A stretch of 64,000 nt of DNA, taken from the NCBI GenBank assembly GCA_947500385.1, contig CANMSA010000003.1, positions 310,001-374,000 on the forward strand. Direction: 5' to 3'. Origin of the DNA: an uncultured Flavobacteriaceae bacterium. GTDB taxonomy: Bacteria; Bacteroidota; Bacteroidia; Flavobacteriales; Flavobacteriaceae. Position numbers and translations under genes: made by a program. Positions 9,808 through 19,360 of the stretch are shown piece by piece (position 1 is the first letter of the stretch; each line of letters begins with the position of its first letter). The notes under the pieces are model-generated. The model did no database searches, was not told the origin of the DNA, and saw nothing but the letters and a program-made list of their open reading frames with translations.

Positions 9808-10260
9808 ATGAATACACTAAAAATAGGGGACAAAGTACCCGATTTTTCATCAAAAGACCAAGACGGGAATACGATTAGTTTGGCAGACTACAAAGGAAAA
9901 AAACTGATCGTTTTCTTTTACCCTGCCGCCAATACACCTGGTTGTACTGCGGAGGCGTGCAATTTAAGAGATAATTATGCCGAATTGCAGGGGCAAGGGT
10001 ATGAACTATTAGGCGTAAGTGCCGATACCGAAAAGAAACAGTCTAATTTTAAGAAAAAATACGATTTTCCATTTCCCTTACTTGCCGATGTTGATAAAAC
10101 CGTAATTCAAACATTCGGTGTTTGGGGGCTCAAAAAGTTTATGGGCAGAGAGTATGATGGTATCCATAGAAAGACTTTTGTAATTGATGAATCCGGGGTG
10201 GTTACCAAGGTGATAGACAAAGTAAAGACGAAAGACCACGCCGCACAATTGCTTGACTAG
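9808..10260 (+). CDS. bcp: Thiol peroxidase / peroxiredoxin (Bcp type)
   Basis: KLIVFFYPAANTPGCTAEACNLRDNY active-site region; 150 aa. Confidence 0.93.
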   Translation: MNTLKIGDKVPDFSSKDQDGNTISLADYKGKKLIVFFYPAANTPGCTAEACNLRDNYAELQGQGYELLGVSADTEKKQSNFKKKYDFPFPLLADVDKTVIQTFGVWGLKKFMGREYDGIHRKTFVIDESGVVTKVIDKVKTKDHAAQLLD

Positions 10261-10313
10261 TAATGTCTTACGAATTTTTGTTGAAAGAACTGCTTAAGCA
10301 ATAGGCGGTTCTT

Positions 10314-11780
10314 TTACTTTTTTGACTTTTCTATATTCTCCGGAAGTTGTTTTTTGGTAAATAGCTTTTTATCTTTGATCATTTCCGATATACCTTCAGG
10401 AAGCATCTCTTCCCAACCTCCTTCTTCATTAATGATTTTCTTAAGTACATCTCTAGAGAAAATATGCATAATTTCAGGGTCGTAGTCGATAATATCCATG
10501 ACTTTTCCATTGTACTTGAAGAATTTGTAAAGCTCTTTCATGCGCGGATGTACCTTAACGTTATTACTGGTCATAATCTGACCGGTTTCCACATTTTTCA
10601 TGGGATAGAGGTACACCTGTAAATCTTTAAAGAACAATTTGCCAAAGGCCTCCAAAATACCTCCGCTTAAATGGCGATAATACTTTTCATCGAAGATATC
10701 GACCAAGTTGTTGACGCCCATAGTGAGTCCTATCTTGGCCTTGGTATAGTTGTTAAAATATTCAACTACCTTGAAATATTCTTGAAACTTTGAAATCATC
10801 ACCGTTTGCCCTAAGGAACATAATAGTTCTGCGCGATCCATAAAATCCTGCTCATCGATTTCACCGGATGCCTTTAGATTACTTAGGGTAATCTCAAAAA
10901 TTATAATGGTGTTTTCTTCGTCTACGGACGGGTCTCTGACAAAAATGTCATACGACTTTAAGTACATGTCTGTATTGACCTTGGTCACTGGCCGAAAACT
11001 TCCCCGCAATGCCAAGATGTTCTTTTTGTACAGCTCTGCGGCCGGTAGTAGATTGTTTCCATCAGGACCGAACATAACCGCATCGGTCATATCATTTCGA
11101 ATCAGCTGTAGGCTCATCAAACGGTTGTCGACTTCCTTGAAGTTGGGTCCGGAGAAATTGATCATATCGATTTCTATGGTGTCCTTGTCAATATGGTCGT
11201 ATAAATACTTCAATAACTTCCTTGGTCGATCATGCTTGTAGAAAGCGCCATAGATCAGGTTTACCCCCAGAACCCCCAAGGTTTCTTGTTGCAATCGCGC
11301 TTCATTTTGTTTAAAACGGATGTGCAGGATAATTTCATCAAATTCTTTCTGCCCTGGCTCCAGTTGAAAACGTATTCCTACCCAGCCGTGTCCTTTATAC
11401 CGTTTTGAAAAATCAATGGTCGCCACCGTATTTGCATAGGAGAAAAACAAGCGCTCCGGGTGTTTTTCCCTGCTGATCCGTTGTTCCATGAGGTTCATTT
11501 CATGGGCCAGCATCCTCTTCAGTCTTGCTTGTGTTACATACCTACCATCAGCTTCTACCCCATAAATGGCATCGCTAAAATCCTTGTCGTAAGCGCTCAT
11601 GGCCTTTGCAATAGTGCCCGAAGCACCGCCCGACCTAAAAAAATGCCTTGCCGTTTCTTGTCCGGCGCCGATTTCCGCGAAAGTTCCGTAGATATCGGGA
11701 TTTAAGTTGATTCGGAGGGTTTTTGCTTTAATAGAAGGGATATTCTCGAATGCGGTGTCTCGTTTTCGAACTGAGGCCAT
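10314..11780 (-). CDS. Conserved hypothetical protein
   Basis: Long intact ORF (488 aa); no family recognised with confidence. Confidence 0.75.
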   Translation of the reverse strand: MASVRKRDTAFENIPSIKAKTLRINLNPDIYGTFAEIGAGQETARHFFRSGGASGTIAKAMSAYDKDFSDAIYGVEADGRYVTQARLKRMLAHEMNLMEQRISREKHPERLFFSYANTVATIDFSKRYKGHGWVGIRFQLEPGQKEFDEIILHIRFKQNEARLQQETLGVLGVNLIYGAFYKHDRPRKLLKYLYDHIDKDTIEIDMINFSGPNFKEVDNRLMSLQLIRNDMTDAVMFGPDGNNLLPAAELYKKNILALRGSFRPVTKVNTDMYLKSYDIFVRDPSVDEENTIIIFEITLSNLKASGEIDEQDFMDRAELLCSLGQTVMISKFQEYFKVVEYFNNYTKAKIGLTMGVNNLVDIFDEKYYRHLSGGILEAFGKLFFKDLQVYLYPMKNVETGQIMTSNNVKVHPRMKELYKFFKYNGKVMDIIDYDPEIMHIFSRDVLKKIINEEGGWEEMLPEGISEMIKDKKLFTKKQLPENIEKSKK

Positions 11781-11856
11781 TTGGTGGTTTTTGCGTTCAT
11801 CAAAGTTAAGAAGTTCAACGCATTTTTTAACAAATTATGTTATAAATTTGATATAA

Positions 11857-12633
11857 ATGAAGACGCTTACTAAAATCACTTTTTTGGGCACGGGTACCTC
11901 TCAAGGGATACCCATTATCGGAAGCGAACATCCGGTATGTTTGAGTGATAATCCAAAAGACAAAAGGTTACGCGTTTCAGTGATGCTTTCATGGGATGAT
12001 TATAATTATGTAATTGACTGTGGCCCCGACTTTAGGCAACAGATGCTTACCCACAATGTTTCTCGATTGGATGGTATTCTTTTTACCCATGAACATTCCG
12101 ATCATACTGCTGGCATCGATGATATAAGGCCGTTTTTTTTTAGACAGGGCGATGTTCCTATTTTTGCGCACGATAGGGTGATAAGCGCATTGAAAAGGCG
12201 GTTCGATTACATTTTTGCGGATGAAAATCGTTACCCAGGTGCTCCGGCGGTCGCGATCAATGCAATTGCAAAAGACACCCCTTTTTCATTGGGAAATAGA
12301 ATGGTAACCCCTATTAACGTGCAGCACAATCGCTTGCAGGTGTTTGGTTTTCGAATAGGGGATTTCACGTATCTGACCGATGTAAAAACTATTGAGGAAA
12401 CGGAAATAGAAAAAGTCAAAGGTTCCAAGATACTGGTAGTGAATGCCTTGCGAGAAGAACCGCATCATTCGCATTTTAATCTCGAAGAGGCCCTGGCTTT
12501 TGTTGAAAAGGTACGTCCGGACAAAGCGTATTTTACGCATATTAGCCATCTTTTGGGGTTTCATGATGAAGTGGAGAAAAAGCTTCCTGAAAATGTACAT
12601 TTGGCATATGATAACCTGGTGGTAACTGTATAG
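11857..12633 (+). CDS. MBL-fold metallo-hydrolase (PhnP/RNase Z-like)
   Basis: LGTGTSQGIPIIG, FTHEHSDHTAGIDDIRPF. Confidence 0.92.
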   Translation: MKTLTKITFLGTGTSQGIPIIGSEHPVCLSDNPKDKRLRVSVMLSWDDYNYVIDCGPDFRQQMLTHNVSRLDGILFTHEHSDHTAGIDDIRPFFFRQGDVPIFAHDRVISALKRRFDYIFADENRYPGAPAVAINAIAKDTPFSLGNRMVTPINVQHNRLQVFGFRIGDFTYLTDVKTIEETEIEKVKGSKILVVNALREEPHHSHFNLEEALAFVEKVRPDKAYFTHISHLLGFHDEVEKKLPENVHLAYDNLVVTV

Positions 12634-12680
12634 GTGATGAATACTACGATGCGTTATTTGCCGTTTAACTAAAAAAACAA

Positions 12681-13181
12681 TTGCTCTTGAAAAATAAGAT
12701 CTTTTTATACTTGTTCGTTTTTGCCGCTTTAATTGGGCTATATCTATTTGTTAGCAGTGGAAAAATGGCCAAAACATTGGACGGGAAAATCCAAAAACAA
12801 CAAACAGAAATCGTAGCCTTAAAAGATTCGGTACAACAGGCCCAACTTTCTTTGCTTGATATGCAGTATTTTTCGTTGGAAAACAATGACGATGCCTTGG
12901 CATATTATGAGCATTTAACTATCCAGGACCCATCGCGATATATTGCTGATAAGTTATTGGAAACCAATGAAAGCAAAGGGGACAATCCGCTCATACCCTA
13001 TGAAGGAATGGAGAGTGATTTTAAGATCAACAAGATTAAATTGCTAAACCACAAATGGATTATCGCCGATTTTTCCGACGGAAAATATTGGGGGGAATTA
13101 GTGATTAAGTATGAGCTAAAGGATGATATGGGGGTCGATTTTACTTTAATGGACCATCTGTTGTATACTCGCAGCAATTAA
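12681..13181 (+). CDS. Membrane-anchored hypothetical protein
   Basis: N-terminal TM helix and coiled-coil-like segment; intact ORF with non-ATG start. Confidence 0.65.
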   Translation: MLLKNKIFLYLFVFAALIGLYLFVSSGKMAKTLDGKIQKQQTEIVALKDSVQQAQLSLLDMQYFSLENNDDALAYYEHLTIQDPSRYIADKLLETNESKGDNPLIPYEGMESDFKINKIKLLNHKWIIADFSDGKYWGELVIKYELKDDMGVDFTLMDHLLYTRSN

Positions 13182-13192
13182 GGGGGCGAGCC

Positions 13193-13846
13193 TTAGCTTG
13201 TCAACCAATTTTTAAAGGAATAGAAGTTCTGTGGCGAGACCCCGTGTCCTACAGGAAATTCTTCATAAACATGCGAGATGCCCAAATTGTCCAAAATACC
13301 GGGTATTTTCTGGGCCCACTCTGGCGGGATTACCTGATCTACTTGGCCGTGTGAGGCATAAATTTTTAAATCGTCATAGTTTTTTTTCTGATAGTCGGCC
13401 ACCAAAATTTCTTGGTTGATATATCCGCTCAATGCAATGACCCGCCTTACCTTGTGAGGGTAGGAGAGTGCGACAGCATAACTCAGAATGGTACCTTGGC
13501 TAAAGCCCAAAAGAGCGATGTTTTCAGCATCTAAATGATATGTTGTACACGCTTCATCGATAAAGCGAACAATTTTCTCACGGGATTCCCTTGCTTGCTC
13601 ATTATCACTCCATTTACCCTGTTGCGCATCAAAATTGATGGCGTACCATGCATACCCGAAACCTTCTAGGGCATAAGGAGCTCGCACAGAGATAACCGTA
13701 TAATGTGAGGGAAGTTCGGGGGCAAAGGAAAAAAGGTCTTCTTCATTACTGCCATAGCCATGAAAAAGAAAAATGACCGGTGCCTTTCCTTCGGTTAAAG
13801 AAGATGGCTTAATAATATGTTCAAGGGAAAGAGGCGCTGTGGTCAT
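13193..13846 (-). CDS. Alpha/beta hydrolase (phospholipase/carboxylesterase-like)
   Basis: IFLFHGYGSNEEDLFSF, LLGFSQGTILSY nucleophile elbow, SHGQVDQVIPP, GHGVSP. Confidence 0.9.
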   Translation of the reverse strand: MTTAPLSLEHIIKPSSLTEGKAPVIFLFHGYGSNEEDLFSFAPELPSHYTVISVRAPYALEGFGYAWYAINFDAQQGKWSDNEQARESREKIVRFIDEACTTYHLDAENIALLGFSQGTILSYAVALSYPHKVRRVIALSGYINQEILVADYQKKNYDDLKIYASHGQVDQVIPPEWAQKIPGILDNLGISHVYEEFPVGHGVSPQNFYSFKNWLTS

Positions 13847-13847
13847 A

Positions 13848-14171
13848 TTATTGAATAAAGGTAAACCATTTTTGGAACAAAGGTCCTAACACCGGTACCG
13901 AATTCTTTTTTTCTGACAAAGCCCCAATAAAACCATATCCCCAAAGTACAATGTAACAGATGTAGAGCCCATACCAGGCGTAGGCATTGAACCATTGACT
14001 AAGAAATAGGGCAAAGCCCAGAAAAAAAAGGTGCAAACCAAAAGCCTGTCTTATATGAAAACGGGCAAATGCATTTTTGGGTTCGTTGTTCATGCTCCAA
14101 GCGATCAAGGCACCTACCAAGGTAAAATACGCAACGATGGCCGTTGTTTTCCCTTCTTTAATTTTGTTCAT
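13848..14171 (-). CDS. Small multi-pass membrane protein (DUF4870/Tic20-like)
   Basis: 107 aa, hydrophobic helices, AFARFHIRQAFGLHLFFLG; paralogous style to the next gene. Confidence 0.65.
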   Translation of the reverse strand: MNKIKEGKTTAIVAYFTLVGALIAWSMNNEPKNAFARFHIRQAFGLHLFFLGFALFLSQWFNAYAWYGLYICYIVLWGYGFIGALSEKKNSVPVLGPLFQKWFTFIQ

Positions 14172-14206
14172 GGATCAAAGTTAGCCGAAGTGAGGATACT
14201 GCACAA

Positions 14207-14234
14207 AAAAAAGAGGCCGATTTGACCTCTTTTG
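14207..14234 (-). terminator. Rho-independent terminator
   Basis: AAAAGAGGccgatttgaCCTCTTTT. Confidence 0.65.
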
Positions 14235-14255
14235 TTTGCTAAAGTAATACGTTTT

Positions 14256-14570
14256 TTATCCACCGATAGTTCCGATAATTGGCAGTGGCTCCTCTTTCAA
14301 GTTGATTGCGTTGATGACACCTAAGATCCATAGAACCAAAACACCTAATGAAATAATAGACGAGATGATCGAAAGTCCCGAAGGAAGAAACCAGCCCAAT
14401 GCCACGTTGGCAATCCCTAAAATGGCGACTCTTACCGATTGCCCGATATGAAATGCCGTAAACTCATTTTTTTTGTCATTGTTAGCGATAAAAGCAATTA
14501 ATAATCCAATCCATGTAATATAGCTTATGATCGCCATTGTTTTGCCTGCTTCTTTGGTTTCTTGTTCCAT
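14256..14570 (-). CDS. Small multi-pass membrane protein (DUF4870/Tic20-like)
   Basis: FTAFHIGQSVRVAILGI... with TM helices. Confidence 0.7.
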   Translation of the reverse strand: MEQETKEAGKTMAIISYITWIGLLIAFIANNDKKNEFTAFHIGQSVRVAILGIANVALGWFLPSGLSIISSIISLGVLVLWILGVINAINLKEEPLPIIGTIGG

Positions 14571-14608
14571 TAGAGATAAATTTAAAGGTTGATGTAGTGA
14601 TTAAACAA

Positions 14609-15862
14609 TTATAATACTGTTTTATTGCCCGAAATAGTTCCGTATACGGTGCCGATCGCCGGTTGACCAATAAAGGCGCTGTTTTTTGATGTACTTTGAA
14701 AGTCCGATTTTTTAAAGACCTTTTCTTCATAGGGATCAAACAGCGTTAAGCAGGCATTTGCTCCGTTCTTCAAACTAGGCTCAACTATGCCATAACGCGC
14801 ACGACCAGTGGTGAGCAGGCGTATTGTTTTTTCGGTGTCAAAAAGACGGTTCAAAATACCAAAGGCGCTCTCAAGTCCTATGCTGCCGGGTACCGCATTG
14901 TCAAACTCGACTCTTTTTTGTTCAATATCTATGGGCATATGATCCGTGGTTACCATGTCTATGGTACCATCTTTTATTCCCTTGAGCAATGCTTTTTGAT
15001 CGGACTTGCCACGTAATGGGGGCAATACCTTATAATGTGTGTCAAATTCCTGGAGTACTTCGTCGGTAAAACAAAGGTTGTGTATGGCAACACTACAACT
15101 AACGTTTAGCCCTTTTTTCTTGGCATCGGCAATTAGTTTAACAGAAGCTGCCGAAGAAATAGTAGGGATATGTAGTTTACCTCCCGTGTATGCCAGGATA
15201 GATAGGTCTCTTGCTATTTGAAGTTCTTCTGCCAAAGCAGGAATCCCCTTGAGTCCCAGCTTTGTGGCCGCCGGCCCCTCATTTACAATTCCTTTTCCGG
15301 CAATTTTTAGATCCATCGGAAAAGAATAGACCAAGCCTTGAAAGTTCTGGGCATACTGAAGGGCGATTTTTAATAGGTTTGAATTCTCCACGGCACGCTG
15401 AAAATCATAAAAGCCCACTGCACCCGCATTTTGCATGTCAAAGAGTTCCGCTAAGTGAACACCTTCCCCTTTCACCGTCATCGTTCCAAGGGGATACAGG
15501 TTTGTGGCATGATTCCGGGCCGCATTTTTAAGAAAGACAATGTCCGAACTACTATCCGGAACAGGATTGGTAGTCGGGTTAAGGACAATATCGGTAAACC
15601 CATTTTTCCCCGCGACCATGAGGCCATTTGCAATGGTTTCACGTTCTTCAAACCCGGGTTCTCCGAAACTTACGCCGCTATCGAACCAGCCAAGAGAAAC
15701 ATGAAGATTTGGTAGGGCTATGGTTTTAAATTTTCCCGTAGGAGTTACTTTCTGGGCAATCTGATCAATAGTACCTTTTTTAATGAAGATGTCACGCTTT
15801 TTTAAATGCAGTGCCTTGTTGGTGGCGTCAACGATGGTAGCGGATTTTACAAGTACGTTCAT
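14609..15862 (-). CDS. pyrC: Dihydroorotase
   Basis: Amidohydrolase-type layout: LPNLHVSLGWFDSGVSFGEPGFEERETI, TTDHMPIDIEQKRVEFDNAVPGSIGLESAFGIL. Confidence 0.85.
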   Translation of the reverse strand: MNVLVKSATIVDATNKALHLKKRDIFIKKGTIDQIAQKVTPTGKFKTIALPNLHVSLGWFDSGVSFGEPGFEERETIANGLMVAGKNGFTDIVLNPTTNPVPDSSSDIVFLKNAARNHATNLYPLGTMTVKGEGVHLAELFDMQNAGAVGFYDFQRAVENSNLLKIALQYAQNFQGLVYSFPMDLKIAGKGIVNEGPAATKLGLKGIPALAEELQIARDLSILAYTGGKLHIPTISSAASVKLIADAKKKGLNVSCSVAIHNLCFTDEVLQEFDTHYKVLPPLRGKSDQKALLKGIKDGTIDMVTTDHMPIDIEQKRVEFDNAVPGSIGLESAFGILNRLFDTEKTIRLLTTGRARYGIVEPSLKNGANACLTLFDPYEEKVFKKSDFQSTSKNSAFIGQPAIGTVYGTISGNKTVL

Positions 15863-15943
15863 AAGGCTAAATAGTGCTATAATGGGGCTGGTTGAAAAAC
15901 AAAAAAGGCATCATTTTAAAGTTGGTATGTGCAATATTTTGAA

Positions 15944-17866
15944 TCATCGTAGGAATTTTTGAATCAGTATTTCCAGCATTAAAAACAGCAAAGCTAAAAT
16001 AATAAACCATTTCCAAAGCGGCGTAATTCGATCATCTTTTTCGATGGTATTGAACAAGTTAGCCACGGAAGTCGGCTTAGAGCTCCTTGTTATCTGTTCC
16101 AAATTCAGATACCCGAGACTACTTTCTTTTCTATCATGGTTAAAACTTATATGGCTTAATATATTTGAATCGTCTTTGATTTCGTAAATACCCGCTTTGG
16201 TCAATTCCGAATCAAAGCGCAGGGAAACTTTATTGGTCATGGATTGCTGCCGGGGAATAAACTCATAGGCATCGTTGGCAACTTTTAGAATATGATCTTT
16301 TGGCAAAGAAGTGGCAATATCCAATTCCGTTTCTGTGCCCAGAACGCTATACAACTTTGGCAATTGAAGGCTGTTAAGTCCCATGTTATATAAGGTAGGG
16401 ACAATTAGTGGGGAATTTCCGAAATTCGAGTTTTCCGACTGTATGGCGGCACTAAAAATATAGGAATTTCCACCTCCGACCAAAAAGGGATCTTTGTTCT
16501 GAAAAGAAAGTAATTTTGGGGCACGTGTATTCAAAGGATAGTATTCAGACACTTTGGGGTACTGAAAGTTCGCAACTTTTTTTTCAAAGACATTTCTGTA
16601 CAGCGGATGATCAAATGAAATATCGGTAATACTGTTTTCTACAATTGTTTTTTGAGAAAAATTGGTTGAAAAATAGGTATTGATCAAAGCGTTATAGGTG
16701 CTAAGATCCGCATCCCTTGCCGGAATCGTTACAAGGGTACCGCCATTTTCAGTAAAGGAGTGAAGATTGGTTATCAAGGCGGTAGGGATGGCTTGTATTC
16801 CATTTAAAACAACCAAATTTTGCTGGGATAAGTCGTTATAATTCAAATTTTTAAGCGGGTACTCGTTCAACAAGAACTCATCTTCGGTGAAAATTCTCTT
16901 TATAAAATTATCCCCGGTTTCGTTGACGGCCAATACTTTTATTTTTTTCTTTTGATCGATATTAAAAAAGAACTCATTATCATAGGTCAGGGCATTATCG
17001 CTGACGGATATTTTTCCTTTGATCAATTCATTCTCGGGAAGTGTAAAGCGCACGCGGGCCTTTTTCTCGGAATCAAAATTTGCCGCTGATTTGGCAATTA
17101 ATCGGTCCCCATTGAATAATGAGACCGGAACGCTTTCAATGGTTGAAATACTGGACAAAAGAACCATTAATTCTATGCTGGTCGTACTTTCTGGGGTAAT
17201 GTAGAGCGAATCGATAGAAATATTTTCTACTGCTTCGGGCCGTAACTGAACCAAGTGCGTTCGCACTCCGGTTAGGCTATCTGTGGTGACATTGCCCATG
17301 GAGGCTTGAAAGTCGGAAACTAGGATCAGGTGTTTCTCGGTATCCGGATTTTTACTAAAAATAGTGGCCGCTTTTAGCCTAATTTCTTCTAAGGTGAGCT
17401 GTTCCTGACTATAATCAAGGGCAAGCAATTCATTCTGGATAGCCTGCATGTTGGTTGCCCTGAAGAGCCGCTCATTCGTAAAGATCGTTACAACGCCTTC
17501 CTTGGGTGCCGACTTTAGCAAGTCTTGCACCGCGTTGGAAAGTAAGCTACTGCCGTCTTTCTTTGCCTGCATGCTAAAGGAATCGTCCAGATATATCAAT
17601 GTTTCTTTTTCTTTAAAGGCCGACTTCTTTGCAAAATAGGGTTGCGCAAAGGCAATGACCAAGCCGGCCAGTAAAAGCAAGCGGGTAAGCAACAACAACC
17701 ACTTTTTTAGCGTATTGCTACGTCGCGACTCGGAAACGACTTTTTTGAGGAACTTTACGTTTGTAAAAGGTGTTTTTTTAAAACGCCTCAATTGAAAAAG
17801 ATGGATAAGAATAGGAATCAGGAGAAGAAATAAGGCCCAAAGGAATTCTGGATGTTTAAACTGCAT
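15944..17866 (-). CDS. BatA-domain / VWA-like membrane protein
   Basis: N-terminal MQFKHPEFLWALFLLLIPILIHLFQLRRFKKTPFTNVKFLK typical of the BatA N-terminal double-TM domain; C-terminal TM helix. Confidence 0.88.
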   Translation of the reverse strand: MQFKHPEFLWALFLLLIPILIHLFQLRRFKKTPFTNVKFLKKVVSESRRSNTLKKWLLLLTRLLLLAGLVIAFAQPYFAKKSAFKEKETLIYLDDSFSMQAKKDGSSLLSNAVQDLLKSAPKEGVVTIFTNERLFRATNMQAIQNELLALDYSQEQLTLEEIRLKAATIFSKNPDTEKHLILVSDFQASMGNVTTDSLTGVRTHLVQLRPEAVENISIDSLYITPESTTSIELMVLLSSISTIESVPVSLFNGDRLIAKSAANFDSEKKARVRFTLPENELIKGKISVSDNALTYDNEFFFNIDQKKKIKVLAVNETGDNFIKRIFTEDEFLLNEYPLKNLNYNDLSQQNLVVLNGIQAIPTALITNLHSFTENGGTLVTIPARDADLSTYNALINTYFSTNFSQKTIVENSITDISFDHPLYRNVFEKKVANFQYPKVSEYYPLNTRAPKLLSFQNKDPFLVGGGNSYIFSAAIQSENSNFGNSPLIVPTLYNMGLNSLQLPKLYSVLGTETELDIATSLPKDHILKVANDAYEFIPRQQSMTNKVSLRFDSELTKAGIYEIKDDSNILSHISFNHDRKESSLGYLNLEQITRSSKPTSVANLFNTIEKDDRITPLWKWFIILALLFLMLEILIQKFLR

Positions 17867-17970
17867 TTCCTATTTTGATTGCGCAAATGTAGGAAATTCA
17901 GGATTTAAACGTTCAAGATCCTCCCCAAAAATTTTAATATTGGGAAAAACTTAAGCTTTTTATCGGGGGC

Positions 17971-19002
17971 CTAGCAAAAAAAGAAGTAGTCGAGCATGGG
18001 TTTTTGATCGATTTCATCAAAGTATGCCCGAATCATTTGCTGGGCTTCTGCGTTGGCCACGGTAATAATACTTTGTGGTGCTTTTAGAACTTTCAATGAA
18101 TCGAAATGTAGCATTTCTTGTCCGTAAATTTCTTTTCCGATCTTGTTTGGATTGTCACAAACCCAATGAAAGGGCACCCCGCGTTCTAACAACCCCTTGG
18201 CGATTTCCTTTCCTTTGCTCCCTGCCCCCCAGACCGTCAATGGCCTGTGAATATCGTGCTCTAGCCTTAAAAAGTAGTGAAGTTTAATATCTAGAAAATA
18301 GTTTTGGGCGTAGTGCTCGCTAGTGCGGGAGGTACGGGTATCATAATCACGCCAATAATGCAGCAGTTGGTCGTTCGCGATACACTTTACACCGTTTTCA
18401 TAGAAACGAAAGGCCAGGTCATAATCTTCGGGATACCGGTCGGGTGTAAAGGCGCCACAGGCATCAAAATCTGATCGATACGCCATCCAAGCAGGGGAGG
18501 GGATTACGCATTCCTTGTAAATTTCACTGTAATTCGTGCCTTTTATGGTGAGGCCGTTCAACCATTTTTCATAGCGTTCGTACCCATCACTTATACCCCT
18601 ATCCGAAAAATAGGATACGATACCGACGGCCAAATGTCCTTCTCCATGTTTCTTAAGGGAACCGACCATTACTTCGAGTTTGTCCGAAGTCATTATATCA
18701 TCCGAATCCATCCGGGTTACGAACGTACCGGTACTGCGATCGTATGCGGTTCGTAGGGCTTCTATAATTCCTGTTCCGCGATTGGCATATACTCTTATAC
18801 GAGGGTCACTTTGGGCAAAAGTATTTACAATTTTTTCACTAGAATCTGTAGATTGGTCGTCAATGGCCAGTACCTCCCAGTTCGTATAGGTTTGTGCAAG
18901 AATCGATTCCAAACACTCGCCCAAATAGGCAGCGGTATTTTTAAAGGGAATCAGAATACTCACCTTTGGGTGCTTCATAGAATTGTTTTGGTATAGTTGC
19001 AC
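17971..19002 (-). CDS. Glycosyltransferase family 2
   Basis: VSILIPFKNTAAYLGECLESILAQTYTNWEVLAIDDQSTDSSEKIV, RMDSDDIM. Confidence 0.93.
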   Translation of the reverse strand: MQLYQNNSMKHPKVSILIPFKNTAAYLGECLESILAQTYTNWEVLAIDDQSTDSSEKIVNTFAQSDPRIRVYANRGTGIIEALRTAYDRSTGTFVTRMDSDDIMTSDKLEVMVGSLKKHGEGHLAVGIVSYFSDRGISDGYERYEKWLNGLTIKGTNYSEIYKECVIPSPAWMAYRSDFDACGAFTPDRYPEDYDLAFRFYENGVKCIANDQLLHYWRDYDTRTSRTSEHYAQNYFLDIKLHYFLRLEHDIHRPLTVWGAGSKGKEIAKGLLERGVPFHWVCDNPNKIGKEIYGQEMLHFDSLKVLKAPQSIITVANAEAQQMIRAYFDEIDQKPMLDYFFFC

Positions 19003-19153
19003 TTACGGTGTAGTCGATGATCATAAAAATATTGAGACCAATGTTTTCACAAAGATAGTGTATGTAAAACACCTTGTGTAAAGCTCCATCACTACAGTGC
19101 CATGTTTCACTAATAAAAATAAACAAAAGACTTTAGGGAATAGAAAAACCTTT

Positions 19154-19162
19154 CTATATTTG
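19154..19162 (+). promoter_or_regulatory. Candidate -7 element (TAnnTTTG) for tRNA-Ser
   Basis: TATATTTG upstream of the tRNA; no -33 element identified with confidence. Confidence 0.4.
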
Positions 19163-19205
19163 CATCCTCTTAGGCAGAAATGCTGAGAGCACGCGGACCG
19201 CGTCG

Positions 19206-19290
19206 GGAGGAATGGCAGAGTGGTCGAATGCGGCAGTCTTGAAAACTGTTGAGGGTCACACCTCCGGGGGTTCGAATCCCTCTTCCTCCG
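19206..19290 (+). tRNA. tRNA-Ser(UGA)
   Basis: GGAGGAA...TTCCTCC acceptor stem, class II long variable arm, anticodon TGA in CTTGAAAAC, GGTTCGAATCC T-loop. Confidence 0.95.
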
Positions 19291-19292
19291 CA

Positions 19293-19334
19293 AAAAGCCC
19301 TGTTAACTCAATGTTGACAGGGTTTTGTTTTTAG
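19293..19334 (+). terminator. Rho-independent terminator after tRNA
   Basis: AAAGCCCTGTTAactcaatgTTGACAGGGTTTTGTTTTT. Confidence 0.6.
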
Positions 19335-19360
19335 GGGCCACTTGGCCCCGAATTACCCAA

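Noticed and set aside
19021-19293. 90-aa minus-strand ORF
   Set aside because: Reads through the tRNA-Ser gene (MRRKRDSNPRRCDPQQ is a familiar tRNA antisense artefact).
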